Shown here in pieces: positions 26,170 to 34,614 of a stretch of DNA of 41,078 bases. The first letter of the stretch is position 1. The number at the start of each line of letters is the position of its first letter. This stretch comes from an uncultured Gammaproteobacteria bacterium (GTDB taxonomy: Bacteria; Pseudomonadota; Gammaproteobacteria; Enterobacterales; Psychrobiaceae): NCBI GenBank assembly GCA_913060565.1, contig CAJXRU010000022.1:1-41078 (forward strand), in the 5' to 3' direction. The position numbers and the translations under genes are program-made. The notes under the pieces are model-generated. The model had not been told where the DNA came from. It saw only the letters and a list, made by a program, of their open reading frames with translations, and did not search any database.

Positions 26170-26196
26170 AATAAGGACGATATTTATACTTTCAAG
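26170..26196 (-). promoter_or_regulatory. Sigma-32-like heat-shock promoter
   Basis: The minus strand has CTTGAAA (26196-26190), a 13-base spacer, then CCTTATT (26176-26170). The -35 is a perfect sigma-32 match (CTTGAAA); the -10 resembles CCCCAT-T weakly. It places the transcription start near 26162, giving the long thermometer leader. Confidence 0.65.
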
Positions 26197-26218
26197 GGCT
26201 ACTTTCTATTTTTTACAT

Positions 26219-26608
26219 TTATTGAGATAATCCATCTAATATAGAACACTGACTTTGTTCGTCGCCAGCACAGGCATCATGCAGGGATTCAAGGTTCTTT
26301 ACTACATTATTGAGCTCATTTATTTTTTCTTTTAATGCATGGATTTTTTCACTCGTAAGTGCTTTTACTTCTTTGCTTGCTCTATTATTATCGTTAAATA
26401 ACGCTATCAACTCTTTCGATTCGTCGATGCTAAACCCTGCAAACCTTGCACTTTTAATTAAGCGAAGCTGTGCGATATTAGTCTCATTGAACTGACGATA
26501 TCCATTGCTCGCACGACTCACTGAGCCGAGCAGTTCAATATCATCATAATATCGAATTGTTTTCACCGGCATTGATAGCATGCGGCTTACTTGCGTAATG
26601 CTCTTCAT
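26219..26608 (-). CDS. cueR: Copper-responsive MerR-family regulator CueR
   Basis: A 129-residue Cu(I) sensor. The MerR helix-turn-helix is at residues 1-40 (TQVSRMLSMPVKTIRYYDDIELL), followed by a dimerisation helix. The metal loop has Cys113 and Cys121 (CAGDEQSQC, seven residues between), the CueR spacing for linear Cu(I), and Ser78 in the position that marks monovalent-ion sensors. It activates copA by distorting its long-spacer promoter. It is encoded 5 bases downstream of copA in the same operon, so it is autoregulated through the CueR box at 28991-29011. Confidence 0.93.
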   Translation of the reverse strand: MKSITQVSRMLSMPVKTIRYYDDIELLGSVSRASNGYRQFNETNIAQLRLIKSARFAGFSIDESKELIALFNDNNRASKEVKALTSEKIHALKEKINELNNVVKNLESLHDACAGDEQSQCSILDGLSQ

Positions 26609-26613
26609 AATCT

Positions 26614-28941
26614 TTACCCTTGATGCTTCAAGTATAGGGCATTACCAAGCACGGTTACACTTGATAGCGCCATGGCGAGACCAGCTAACTGCGGTGATAA
26701 ATACCCCAACGCAGCAGCAGGAATTGCAATCGTATTAAACATAAATGCTAACCATAAATTTTGCTTTACCGTTCGCCATGTTCGCCGTGCAATTGTAATA
26801 GCATTTACCACTAAACTTGGATTATCCTGCATTAATGTAATTTGTGCAGTACTAATTGCAGTTTGAGTGCCTCCACCCATCGCGATGCCTAAGTCAGCTT
26901 GTGCAAGCGCGGGCGCGTCATTAATTCCATCACCGACCATCGCTATTTTTACGCCTGCATCTTGATTTTTAGTGAGGTATTGCTGTTTCTGCAATGGCGT
27001 TTGTTGCGCATATCGTTCATTCATCGACAATGATTGCGCAACTAAATCTACACTTTTTGAGTTATCGCCACTTAATAGCACACTCGAAATATCAAGCTTA
27101 GCCAACTGCACAATTGCCTCACTGCTTTGAGGCCGCAACGAATCTTCTAGCGTAAATTGAGCTAATACTTGCTCACTATTTGAAAATAACACTTCACTGC
27201 CATTGGGTATTTCAGTAAGCATTGAAAGTGTTACACCGTGTTTTTCAAGTAATTGACGATTACCCAAAAAGAAACGCTGTTCGCCTATATCTGCAATTAT
27301 TCCTTGGCCAGCAATGACCTCAATTGAAGAGCTTTCCATGATTGAAGCATCTTCTAACCAGGGCTGGCGAGCGATTGACAATGATAGCGGATGATCACTT
27401 TGGCTAATGAGTGCCTTTAATTCATTAAGCATCGGTGTTTTAGTAAACCAGTGATAATCCGTCACTTGAGGCTGACCAATAGTTAATGTCCCCGTTTTAT
27501 CAAAAACAACTTTTTGTAGGGTGCCAGCAATTTGCAATGCTTTGGGATCGCGGATCACTATACCTTGCTTTGCTGCCAATCCGGTTCCAACAACAATAGC
27601 AGCAGGTGTCGCTAATCCTAATGCACAAGGACATGCAACAACCAGCACTGCGACACTATTGATTAAAGCAACTTCAAAACTTGCGCCTGCAATCAACCAA
27701 CTGGCAAAGGTTATTGCTGCAATAATCAATACAATAGGTACAAACCATGCAGCAACGCTATCAACTAATCGCTCGATTGGCGCCTTCGTGTTTTGCGCTT
27801 GCTCAACCATCGCAATAATTTGTCCCAGATTACTTGCGCTGCCGATAGCGCTAACCTTGAGCTCAATAACGGCATGTCCATTTACAGCGCCAGCAAAAAC
27901 TTCATCGCCAATGTTTTTCACAACGGGTAAATGTTCGCCGCTGATAAAGGATTCATTAAATTCACTTGTTCCGCTAATAATTGTGCCATCAACTGGTACT
28001 TTTCCTCCAGCCATCACTCGAACGATGGCACCTTCTTGTACGTCATCAATAGCGATAGAAGTAATAGCGCCGTTTTTCACAACATTGGCAGTTTGAGCTT
28101 TTAAGACAATGAGCGACGCCATTGCATCGCCCGCTGATTGCTTCGCGCGATCTTCAAGCCATTTACCTATTGAAATAAAGGTAATAATGACAGCAGAGGA
28201 TTCGAAATAAAGTCCACCTTCACGGCCCAACCCGAATAAGAGATAGCAACTATAGAAATAGGCAGCACTGGTTCCTAGTACAACTAAGGTATCCATATTG
28301 GCGGCTTTGTTTTTGAGGCTTTGTAATGCGCCGCGATAAAACGGCGCGCCAATTACAAATTGCACAACAGATCCTAAAATGAATTCCAGCCAACCTATAA
28401 GCATAAATTCGATGCTAAACAACATCGCAAACATCGGTGAAATTAAAGGAATTGTTAGTAAAATTGCCGCTATTAAGCGCCAAGGACGTTCATTTTTATT
28501 ATCTTTGGGCGTAAAATTAGTTTTCAACTGCGCTTGATAACCTTGCACTTTGAGTAAGTTAATAATGTCTAATTGAGAAACAAGGTCAATATTGCGTTCG
28601 AGTGACAACTGATTAAGCGTGCTATTGACATACACACTAGCGAGTCCTTTTATTTTACTGAGTTTCTCTTTAGTTTTATTAGCACAACCACCACAGCGCC
28701 AGCCTGTGATTGAATAGGTTTCTTGCGTATATTTTAACTGATAGCCCACTTTAATAATGGTATCGATAACATCGTCCAGTTTTGAAGGCTGGCATTCAAC
28801 TTGCGCTTGCTCATTGGTAAAACTCACATTTGCTTGAACACCTGATAGTTTATTGAGCTTCTTATTAAGTCCATTGGCACAGTTGTTACAACGAAGCCCG
28901 CCAATTGATAGTGTATATTTTACGGTAGAGCTAGTAGACAT
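26614..28941 (-). CDS. copA: Cu(+)-exporting P1B-type ATPase CopA
   Basis: A 775-residue inner-membrane copper pump. Two N-terminal heavy-metal domains carry CNNC (Cys18, Cys21) and CGGC. The membrane metal site is the CPC in VAVLVVACPCALGLATP. The phosphorylation loop is DKTGTLTIG, the HP motif of P1B pumps is in SQSDHPLSLSI, and the hinge is MVGDGINDAPALAQAD. The final helices contain the conserved Tyr-Leu and Met-x2-Ser (MALSSVTVLGNAL) of Cu(I) pumps. ATG 28941 was chosen, preceded by GAGG; the longer frame begins with TTG at 28962. It expels cytosolic Cu(I). It is the first gene of copA-cueR. Confidence 0.95.
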   Translation of the reverse strand: MSTSSTVKYTLSIGGLRCNNCANGLNKKLNKLSGVQANVSFTNEQAQVECQPSKLDDVIDTIIKVGYQLKYTQETYSITGWRCGGCANKTKEKLSKIKGLASVYVNSTLNQLSLERNIDLVSQLDIINLLKVQGYQAQLKTNFTPKDNKNERPWRLIAAILLTIPLISPMFAMLFSIEFMLIGWLEFILGSVVQFVIGAPFYRGALQSLKNKAANMDTLVVLGTSAAYFYSCYLLFGLGREGGLYFESSAVIITFISIGKWLEDRAKQSAGDAMASLIVLKAQTANVVKNGAITSIAIDDVQEGAIVRVMAGGKVPVDGTIISGTSEFNESFISGEHLPVVKNIGDEVFAGAVNGHAVIELKVSAIGSASNLGQIIAMVEQAQNTKAPIERLVDSVAAWFVPIVLIIAAITFASWLIAGASFEVALINSVAVLVVACPCALGLATPAAIVVGTGLAAKQGIVIRDPKALQIAGTLQKVVFDKTGTLTIGQPQVTDYHWFTKTPMLNELKALISQSDHPLSLSIARQPWLEDASIMESSSIEVIAGQGIIADIGEQRFFLGNRQLLEKHGVTLSMLTEIPNGSEVLFSNSEQVLAQFTLEDSLRPQSSEAIVQLAKLDISSVLLSGDNSKSVDLVAQSLSMNERYAQQTPLQKQQYLTKNQDAGVKIAMVGDGINDAPALAQADLGIAMGGGTQTAISTAQITLMQDNPSLVVNAITIARRTWRTVKQNLWLAFMFNTIAIPAAALGYLSPQLAGLAMALSSVTVLGNALYLKHQG

Positions 28942-28990
28942 AAACGCCTCTTTTAACGACAACGATTTCCGATTTATGTCACCATGTTAA

Positions 28991-29011
28991 TGCTTCCAGT
29001 AACAGGAAGGT
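28991..29011 (-). promoter_or_regulatory. CueR box in the copA promoter
   Basis: The minus strand reads ACCTTCC-TGTTACT-GGAAGCA, close to the consensus ACCTTCC-N7-GGAAGGT. It lies between TTTACC (-35) and ATTAAC (-10) with the long spacer expected of MerR-type promoters, 50 bases upstream of the copA start. Confidence 0.85.
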
Positions 29012-29109
29012 AAAGTTTAATTATTGAAGAGATATCTAAACTACTGATAATTGATTATTAATTTAACCACTGATACAGTAAATACCTTATTATTACGCAG
29101 GGAGCAATT

Positions 29110-29712
29110 ATGTTTATTTTAATGGGAGAGACAGAAAAAGTTGCCCCTGTTGAGCAAGGAAACTTTGATTGTCCAACATGTCAAAGCCAGCAATCATATG
29201 CCCATCATCAATCCACTGCCTATTTCACAGTGTTTGGAATATCCGTAGCTAAACTGAATTCACTCGCTAATTATGTAATCTGTCAGCAATGCCATTGTTG
29301 CTATGATCCACAAATTATTGATAAGCCGTTACAATATTCACAAGCACTTGATCATATGGTGCTATTTCGCGTTCTTAACTACTTACTGAGTGGTTATGGC
29401 GATACTATTCATTCACGACAGCGCTTACAGGCAATCTACCAACAAGTAACCAGTACTGAGAAATCAAATACCGATATAGATAACGAGCAATCATTAATCA
29501 ATTCTGGTTCAGCACCGACTCTACCCTTTTTAATCCAATATAAACATGTATTAAGTTTGGAGAAAAAACACCAAATCGTCCTAGCTGCGTTTCAGTTTGC
29601 CAATGGTTCATGCTTGATGGAACATCACGATCGCGTGCGTCTTAATACAATCGGCTCATCGCTCGATTTAAGCTTACCGGAAATTGAATATCTCATAGTT
29701 AACAACCAGTGA
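29110..29712 (+). CDS. Zinc-ribbon protein with TerB-like C-terminal domain
   Basis: A 200-residue cytoplasmic protein. The N-terminal half has a zinc-ribbon formed by CPTC (about residues 21-24) and CQQC followed by a further Cys pair motif HCCYDP (about 58-63), with hydrophobic text between them (FTVFGISVAKLNSLANYVIC) as in zinc_ribbon_15 proteins. The C-terminal part at about 135-198 (QYKHVLSLEKKHQIVLAAFQFANGSCLMEHHDRVRLNTIGSSLDLSLPEIEYLI) resembles the helical TerB fold. Function is unknown. GGAGCAATT precedes ATG 29110. It is divergent from copA, but a link to copper is not supported by the sequence. Confidence 0.7.
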   Translation: MFILMGETEKVAPVEQGNFDCPTCQSQQSYAHHQSTAYFTVFGISVAKLNSLANYVICQQCHCCYDPQIIDKPLQYSQALDHMVLFRVLNYLLSGYGDTIHSRQRLQAIYQQVTSTEKSNTDIDNEQSLINSGSAPTLPFLIQYKHVLSLEKKHQIVLAAFQFANGSCLMEHHDRVRLNTIGSSLDLSLPEIEYLIVNNQ

Positions 29713-29775
29713 TAGCAGGGATTGTTTAGGCCTGTTAAAATAATGGCTTCTTTAAACCAATGACAAGATTGACAC

Positions 29776-30075
29776 ATGAGCCAATTAGATAAATCAACGC
29801 AAGATGCACTAGATGCCGCTACATTTCGCCGTTTACTATCACACCTAGATAATAATAAAGATGTTCAGAACATTGATTTGATGATTTTGGCTGACTTTTG
29901 TCGTAACTGCCTTGGTAAATGGTATAAAACAGCGGCTGATGATCACGGCGTTGAAATGACAGACGATCAGGCTCGCGAACGTGTTTATGGTATGCCATAT
30001 AGTGAATGGAAAGCTAATCATCAACAACCTGCGACGCAAGCGCAGTTAGATGCTTTTAATGCTAAGAAAAAATAA
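29776..30075 (+). CDS. DUF1244 domain-containing protein
   Basis: A 99-residue protein matching DUF1244 over nearly its whole length: LDAATFRRLLSHLDNNKDVQNIDLMILADFCRNCLGKWY and ARERVYGMPYSEWKANHQ. It is a small helical protein of unknown function, widespread in proteobacteria. Its stop codon and the start codon of csdE share one A (TAATG), so the two are translationally coupled, which suggests a link to Fe-S or sulfur transfer. Confidence 0.9.
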   Translation: MSQLDKSTQDALDAATFRRLLSHLDNNKDVQNIDLMILADFCRNCLGKWYKTAADDHGVEMTDDQARERVYGMPYSEWKANHQQPATQAQLDAFNAKKK

Positions 30076-30485
30076 TGAGTTTAAGTATTAGTCAACAGCA
30101 ACTTGTTGAGCAATTTTCATTATTAAAAAGCTGGGAAGATAAATATCGATTTATTCTAAGGCTAGGCAAATCGGTACCTGCGATGGATGATGTGTTAAAG
30201 GTTGACGATGTTTTACTTAATGGTTGTGAAAGCAATGTCTGGTTCTACGGTGAAGTTGTTGACGATAACCTACATCTAAATATATACAGCGACGCAAAAA
30301 TTGTGCGCGGACTCATTGCTATTATTTGCGAATCTTTTCAAGGGTTAGCCTTAGATGAGGTTGTTACCTTTGATTGCGCTCAATTCTTAGAGCAACTTGG
30401 ATTACTTTCTCATCTTAGCCCATCGCGTGGTAATGGTATCCGTGCCATTATTGAGCAAATAGCAAAACTAGCTCAAAAGCATTAG
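30075..30485 (+). CDS. csdE: SufE/CsdE-family sulfur acceptor
   Basis: A 136-residue SufE-fold protein. Cys51 in LLNGCESNVW is the sulfur acceptor, SDAKIVRGLIAIICESFQG the core, and LGLLSHLSPSRGNGIRAI the C-terminal signature, which is nearer CsdE than SufE. It takes persulfide sulfur from a cysteine desulfurase (CsdA). The convergent neighbour is tcdA/csdL, the known CsdA-CsdE partner needed for the cyclic form of t6A in tRNA, which supports the CsdE name. The desulfurase gene is not in the window. SufE cannot be excluded. Confidence 0.85.
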   Translation: MSLSISQQQLVEQFSLLKSWEDKYRFILRLGKSVPAMDDVLKVDDVLLNGCESNVWFYGEVVDDNLHLNIYSDAKIVRGLIAIICESFQGLALDEVVTFDCAQFLEQLGLLSHLSPSRGNGIRAIIEQIAKLAQKH

Positions 30486-31271
30486 TTATTTAGCCACGGT
30501 CGTTAATTTTTTAATTACTCGTGCGACAGCGACAAAACCAAAGCTTGCCGTAACAACAGTTGCGGCACCAAAACCGCTAGCACAATCCATTTTCATTGGA
30601 CCATCTGCTTGTGATTTCTGTGCACATACACTGCCGTCACTCGTTGGGTACATTAAATGTTCGGTTGAGAAAACACATTCTACTTGAAAACGACGTTTGG
30701 GGTTCTTCGAAAAATTATGAAAACGGCGCAATTCACTGCGTACTTTGGCGGCTAACGGATCTTGAACTGTTTTTGCTAAATCTGCAATTTGAACCTGAGT
30801 AGGATCTTGCTGACCACCTGCACCGCCAACAGTGATAATTTTAATTTTATACCGTTTACAATAAGCAATTAACGCGACTTTTGCTTTAATGCTATCGATA
30901 GCATCAATGACATAGTCCATATCTTTTGTGATTAATTCACTTAGATTATCAGCATCGACAAAATCTTCGACTTCATTAATTTTACAATCAGGATTGATGC
31001 CGCGAACGCGCTGCGCCATGACTTCGACTTTTGATTGTCCAACAGTATCCGTCAATGCATGTATTTGGCGATTAATATTAGTTGTACAAATATCATCTAA
31101 ATCAATCAGGGTAATTTCGCCAACACCACTGCGAGCAAGGGCTTCAGCAGCCCAAGATCCGACACCGCCAATACCAACAACACACACATGAGATGACGCA
31201 AGTTTTTCAACAGCTTCATTGCCGTAAAGTCGTTTAGTACCGCCAAATCGTAAATCAAATTGCTCAGACAT
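30486..31271 (-). CDS. tcdA: tRNA threonylcarbamoyladenosine dehydratase TcdA/CsdL
   Basis: A 261-residue E1-like enzyme that cyclises t6A to ct6A at position 37 of ANN-decoding tRNAs using ATP. It shows RFGGTKRLYG at the start, the Rossmann ATP-binding GIGGVGSWAAEALARSG, LIDLDDICTTNINRQIHAL, VIDAIDSIKAKVALIAYC, and VGGAGGQQDPTQVQIADLAKT. Start ATG 31271 (MSEQFDLRF) was chosen over GTG 31277; the ribosome site is weak. Its stop codon abuts that of the convergent csdE gene with no spacer. Confidence 0.95.
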   Translation of the reverse strand: MSEQFDLRFGGTKRLYGNEAVEKLASSHVCVVGIGGVGSWAAEALARSGVGEITLIDLDDICTTNINRQIHALTDTVGQSKVEVMAQRVRGINPDCKINEVEDFVDADNLSELITKDMDYVIDAIDSIKAKVALIAYCKRYKIKIITVGGAGGQQDPTQVQIADLAKTVQDPLAAKVRSELRRFHNFSKNPKRRFQVECVFSTEHLMYPTSDGSVCAQKSQADGPMKMDCASGFGAATVVTASFGFVAVARVIKKLTTVAK

Positions 31272-31356
31272 AATCACATCAACACTATTGCTAAATTCTA
31301 GAGGGATTGGAATGGCGGCGATTATCCGATTTTTCGACGGTTTAGGCCAGTGAAAT

Positions 31357-31557
31357 CTAGTCTTGTCGTTGTGACCAAGTTATAAATTTTACCACGGGGT
31401 AAGGTGAAATAAGCACGCCACCCAAGCCTAACGCACTGCTAACAGCAACCATCCCTGAAACTTGCTGTGTCAGATCAGTAAATAATAACAAATACAGCCC
31501 AACACCAATCAGTGCTAGGCCCGCTATGTGTAAGTAGAAAAATACTTTAAGCATCAT
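31357..31557 (-). CDS. Small two-TM membrane protein coupled to the aspartoacylase gene
   Basis: A 66-residue protein with two hydrophobic helices (VFFYLHIAGLALIGVGLYLLLF and GMVAVSSALGLGGVLISPYPVV) and a short polar tail (KFITWSQRQD). I recognise no named family. Its ATG overlaps the stop of the aspartoacylase gene by four bases (ATGA), so it is translated by coupling. The tandem ATGs at 31557 and 31554 are both possible starts. Confidence 0.7.
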   Translation of the reverse strand: MMLKVFFYLHIAGLALIGVGLYLLLFTDLTQQVSGMVAVSSALGLGGVLISPYPVVKFITWSQRQD

Positions 31558-32483
31558 TTTTCGCTATAGGTAGTTAGTGTTATTTTTTCAAGCAATGACA
31601 TGGCTAAATTATTGTCATAATACGCCGCTTCATTAATAAAAGAGCCGTAGACTGACTTTTCTCCTTGATAACAGATAACTTGATCATCAAAGGTCCTAAA
31701 TAACGGCTGGCCTGGTTTAATCTCGGTAAAGTCTTTGTCTTGGATGTCTTTATGAATCATGCCATTACGTTGACCATCTTCGGTGAGTGGTAACGTAATT
31801 GATTCAATAAAACGATAAGCAGTAACGGTTTCAGGCAATTTAGGCACATCGTTTAGATTATACAATTGGACAAAATCAAGGATGTGAAATGTCATTTCCT
31901 CACTGGCGTCATAAACATCTTGGCGAATTACGGATTGCGGAACAGGGCCTACTTCAACCATGACACTGTCTTGAGCGATGCTAGATAAGAAATGATGCTC
32001 ACTATTGTCTTTATGATCTTCATCGCACGATACAATAACTTGTGGCATTTTCATGGTGATATAAGCCGCTAATTGGTTATAGAAGTCACCTTTTTTAGTG
32101 ATTAATAAGGTCGGTCCCATATTTGATGTCGTGGTGTGTAGGTCAATAATAAAATCAACTCGAGGTTTGCCTTTAGGCCCAAGCAAATGATTAATTTCTT
32201 TAGCCCGCACCTGCTCCGCACTTACTAAACTAGTATCTTCTAATTGGCTTTGCTCAAAACAACGATTTAAATCATGATCGACATAACGCTTGTTCTCATT
32301 AAAAGCATTAGGATTAGCAAACAACATTTCGGTATCAAAGCTTGAGCGCTGAACTAACGCTAATCGCTTTTCCCATTTTTTAAGTAAATAAATCCCTGTA
32401 AACTCATTACCATGAGTACCGCAAACAATTGCTAACTTAGATATCACTTCACTACCTTTTATCGTCAAAATTTCTAGTAGCAT
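31554..32483 (-). CDS. Aspartoacylase (AspA/AstE zinc amidohydrolase family)
   Basis: A 309-residue metallo-carboxypeptidase-fold enzyme that hydrolyses N-acetylaspartate or a related N-acyl amino acid. Zinc ligands are His24 and Glu27 in CGTHGNEFTG and the His in IDLHTTTSNMG. Substrate-binding elements include YVDHDLNRCF, and the catalytic Glu is in VMVEVGPVPQ. The layout is closer to vertebrate aspartoacylase (ASPA) than to succinylglutamate desuccinylase. The start is ATG 32483 with AGGA four bases upstream; a GTG at 32447, preceded by AAAGG, would also fit the family N-terminus. It is followed by the small membrane gene with a 4-base overlap. Confidence 0.9.
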   Translation of the reverse strand: MLLEILTIKGSEVISKLAIVCGTHGNEFTGIYLLKKWEKRLALVQRSSFDTEMLFANPNAFNENKRYVDHDLNRCFEQSQLEDTSLVSAEQVRAKEINHLLGPKGKPRVDFIIDLHTTTSNMGPTLLITKKGDFYNQLAAYITMKMPQVIVSCDEDHKDNSEHHFLSSIAQDSVMVEVGPVPQSVIRQDVYDASEEMTFHILDFVQLYNLNDVPKLPETVTAYRFIESITLPLTEDGQRNGMIHKDIQDKDFTEIKPGQPLFRTFDDQVICYQGEKSVYGSFINEAAYYDNNLAMSLLEKITLTTYSEK

Positions 32484-32537
32484 TATCCTACTGTATATTG
32501 ACGAAAATGACTGTTATTTTTTGTCATACTTTAGACA

Positions 32538-32572
32538 TAAAAAAACCGCAGCTACATTCACAGCTGCGGTTT
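32538..32572 (-). terminator. Intrinsic terminator of the HELAH lipoprotein gene
   Basis: AACCGCAGCT (32544-32553) pairs with AGCTGCGGTT (32562-32571) around an 8-base loop, followed on the minus strand by a T-run. It lies 23 bases after the stop codon. Confidence 0.9.
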
Positions 32573-32594
32573 ACCACTAACAACCTATTAGTTA

Positions 32595-34559
32595 TTATTT
32601 ATAGCGGCGAGTTAAATCAAGTTCAACCGGTCGTTCGACTTGAATCTCATCAAGTACGCGGACAGCTCTTTGCGGTCTAGGTGATGCATCTGAACCACTC
32701 AGATCAAGTACGTCAAACCAACTAAGGCCAGCTTTTAATGGCTTAACAGCAGGTAAAGCGGCATAAATTTCATCGCTATTCAATTCAGGGAATATCAAAT
32801 CGAAAACGAATTTTGAGCGAGGCATCACTGCTGGATCAGTAACACGACCGCGCTGTCCCCAACTCAATACATAAGATAGAGATGAATCAGTTGCATGACG
32901 AGGAGATGAAACGGCTTCATCACGTTGAATACCATAACGAGCACTCATCATTGCTGCATCAAATAATGTTGCAACATCTTCTGCTTCACTACTGTAGGCA
33001 TATTGTGTAGGCGCATTATCACCACTGAAGAAGCCAGCAATATCATCAGGCGTATAAGCTTTTTGAGCATCATTCGGCGCTTTACCATGATAGTTTACCT
33101 GACCCAACGCCATCATTTCTGTACTTGCTTTTGGATGAGCGTCAGTTAACTTATCAGAAATTGTATTACCTCTTCTTTGCTGAAAAGCATTATAAATACT
33201 AGTCCCTGTAACCGAATCTAACGTTGAAGATGGGAATGTATCATTCGCGTGAGCTAGTTCATGATAAAGCAATGACCCCAAATCAGGTACTAAATCAGAA
33301 ACACTTCTTGATAGTCGGTACTCTCGTGGATAATAACTACTTGCATAATCATTGTCCTTAACATAACGCCAAGGCATTACATACTGTAACTCTTGACCAA
33401 ATGAACTTCGGTAATCAGGGGCAACATCAATAACATCGCGTTGCTCAGGCGTTAACCATAAATCTTGAGGATCTAAATGAATAGCCCCTGTCGCAACCCA
33501 GTAGTATGAAGGGCGGATATCGTAAGAAATAACAATTGCACTCACCGAGCGTAGTAGCTTCTTAAAATCGCCATGAGGATCTTCTTCTGTTAAGAATTTT
33601 CTGAAGTTTTCCGCCATCCAAGGATGAGACGTAATTACACGATCCATAATATTATCAACGGTCGGATCAGGATAATCTTGTCCAATTAAGTTTATTTGGC
33701 CCAGTGAACAAGGTGCTGCAAAATAATTAGAGTAGATACAATTCTCTAATCCATCAACTTTATCAGCAGAAGCATTTGCAGAAAATATTTTTGCCACTAC
33801 CGAGTCATAGATTGAACTAGAAGGAATATTTTTAATATCTTGGACTAATAAATGCACTTCATCCGAAACAGTCGAACCATCAGGGTGTGTCGCACTAACG
33901 CTAAAGGTAGCAACTGTATCCGCTGTTACTGCAGGGGCCTTAAAAATAGCAAGATAATCATTAGTATTTTTGTCATCAAAAGTAGCCGTTGGACCAGACA
34001 CTTGGCTCCATTTAACATTACTAAATGTTGCCGCGATCTGCTTACCGGACGTAGGGCTTGTTACCGTCACTATTTTACCATCACTATCAACAGGTGCAGA
34101 TAGTTTAAAGGAAACTTTGTTCCCTTCTCGAGAGGCAAAATCTCTGCGAGCATTAAGAATATTAGACTTAGTTGTCGTTGTGAAATTGACGGTTTCACTT
34201 AATTTATCGCCAGTCACTGTTGTAAAGTCAACTTTAAATTCATAATCACCAGCTTTTTTTACATCAAAAGCCAATACAGCAGAATTTGTTGCAACGAGGT
34301 TAAGCGGCTCACCACTCACTTGAGTCCAAACAATATTCGCTAGATCTGAACGTTCGCCTTCAACAGTCGCGATTAATGCGACAGATTCGCCAACAGCAGG
34401 CGTTAAATCGCCATCAATCTTGATTGCAGATGAAGGAGTAGGAGAAGGTGCAGGCGCTGGGCTAGGCGTTGGAGTCGGCGTAGAACTGCCACCGCCGCCA
34501 CATCCAGCAAGCAGTGCTGAAACAGCAGTCGCTAGCAATAATTTTTTACTTGTTATCAT
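32595..34559 (-). CDS. Uncharacterised lipoprotein with a zincin HELAH motif
   Basis: A 654-residue exported lipoprotein. The signal peptide ends in lipobox LLAGC (Cys20), followed by a Gly run and a Pro/Thr/Ser linker (about 26-43) that spaces it from the membrane. Residues about 45-250 look like two PKD/Ig-like beta domains (NIVWTQVSGEP and NVKWSQVSGPTATF are parallel motifs). The C-terminal half contains HELAH at 433-437 (DLGSLLYHELAHANDTF), an HExxH zinc-protease motif. A possible third ligand Glu lies at about residue 520 (SSEAEDVATLFDAAMM). I recognise no named family, so protease activity is inferred from the motif only. Monocistronic, with its own terminator. Confidence 0.75.
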   Translation of the reverse strand: MITSKKLLLATAVSALLAGCGGGGSSTPTPTPSPAPAPSPTPSSAIKIDGDLTPAVGESVALIATVEGERSDLANIVWTQVSGEPLNLVATNSAVLAFDVKKAGDYEFKVDFTTVTGDKLSETVNFTTTTKSNILNARRDFASREGNKVSFKLSAPVDSDGKIVTVTSPTSGKQIAATFSNVKWSQVSGPTATFDDKNTNDYLAIFKAPAVTADTVATFSVSATHPDGSTVSDEVHLLVQDIKNIPSSSIYDSVVAKIFSANASADKVDGLENCIYSNYFAAPCSLGQINLIGQDYPDPTVDNIMDRVITSHPWMAENFRKFLTEEDPHGDFKKLLRSVSAIVISYDIRPSYYWVATGAIHLDPQDLWLTPEQRDVIDVAPDYRSSFGQELQYVMPWRYVKDNDYASSYYPREYRLSRSVSDLVPDLGSLLYHELAHANDTFPSSTLDSVTGTSIYNAFQQRRGNTISDKLTDAHPKASTEMMALGQVNYHGKAPNDAQKAYTPDDIAGFFSGDNAPTQYAYSSEAEDVATLFDAAMMSARYGIQRDEAVSSPRHATDSSLSYVLSWGQRGRVTDPAVMPRSKFVFDLIFPELNSDEIYAALPAVKPLKAGLSWFDVLDLSGSDASPRPQRAVRVLDEIQVERPVELDLTRRYK

Positions 34560-34614
34560 TATTATTAATCCTTTGGTATTACATTTTAGTTACATCTGGT
34601 AACATAATAATTCA

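Noticed and set aside
27521..28096. 191-codon plus-strand ORF opposite copA
   Set aside because: It is the antisense shadow of the CopA membrane and actuator regions; the Thr/Ala/Ile-rich text has no domain.
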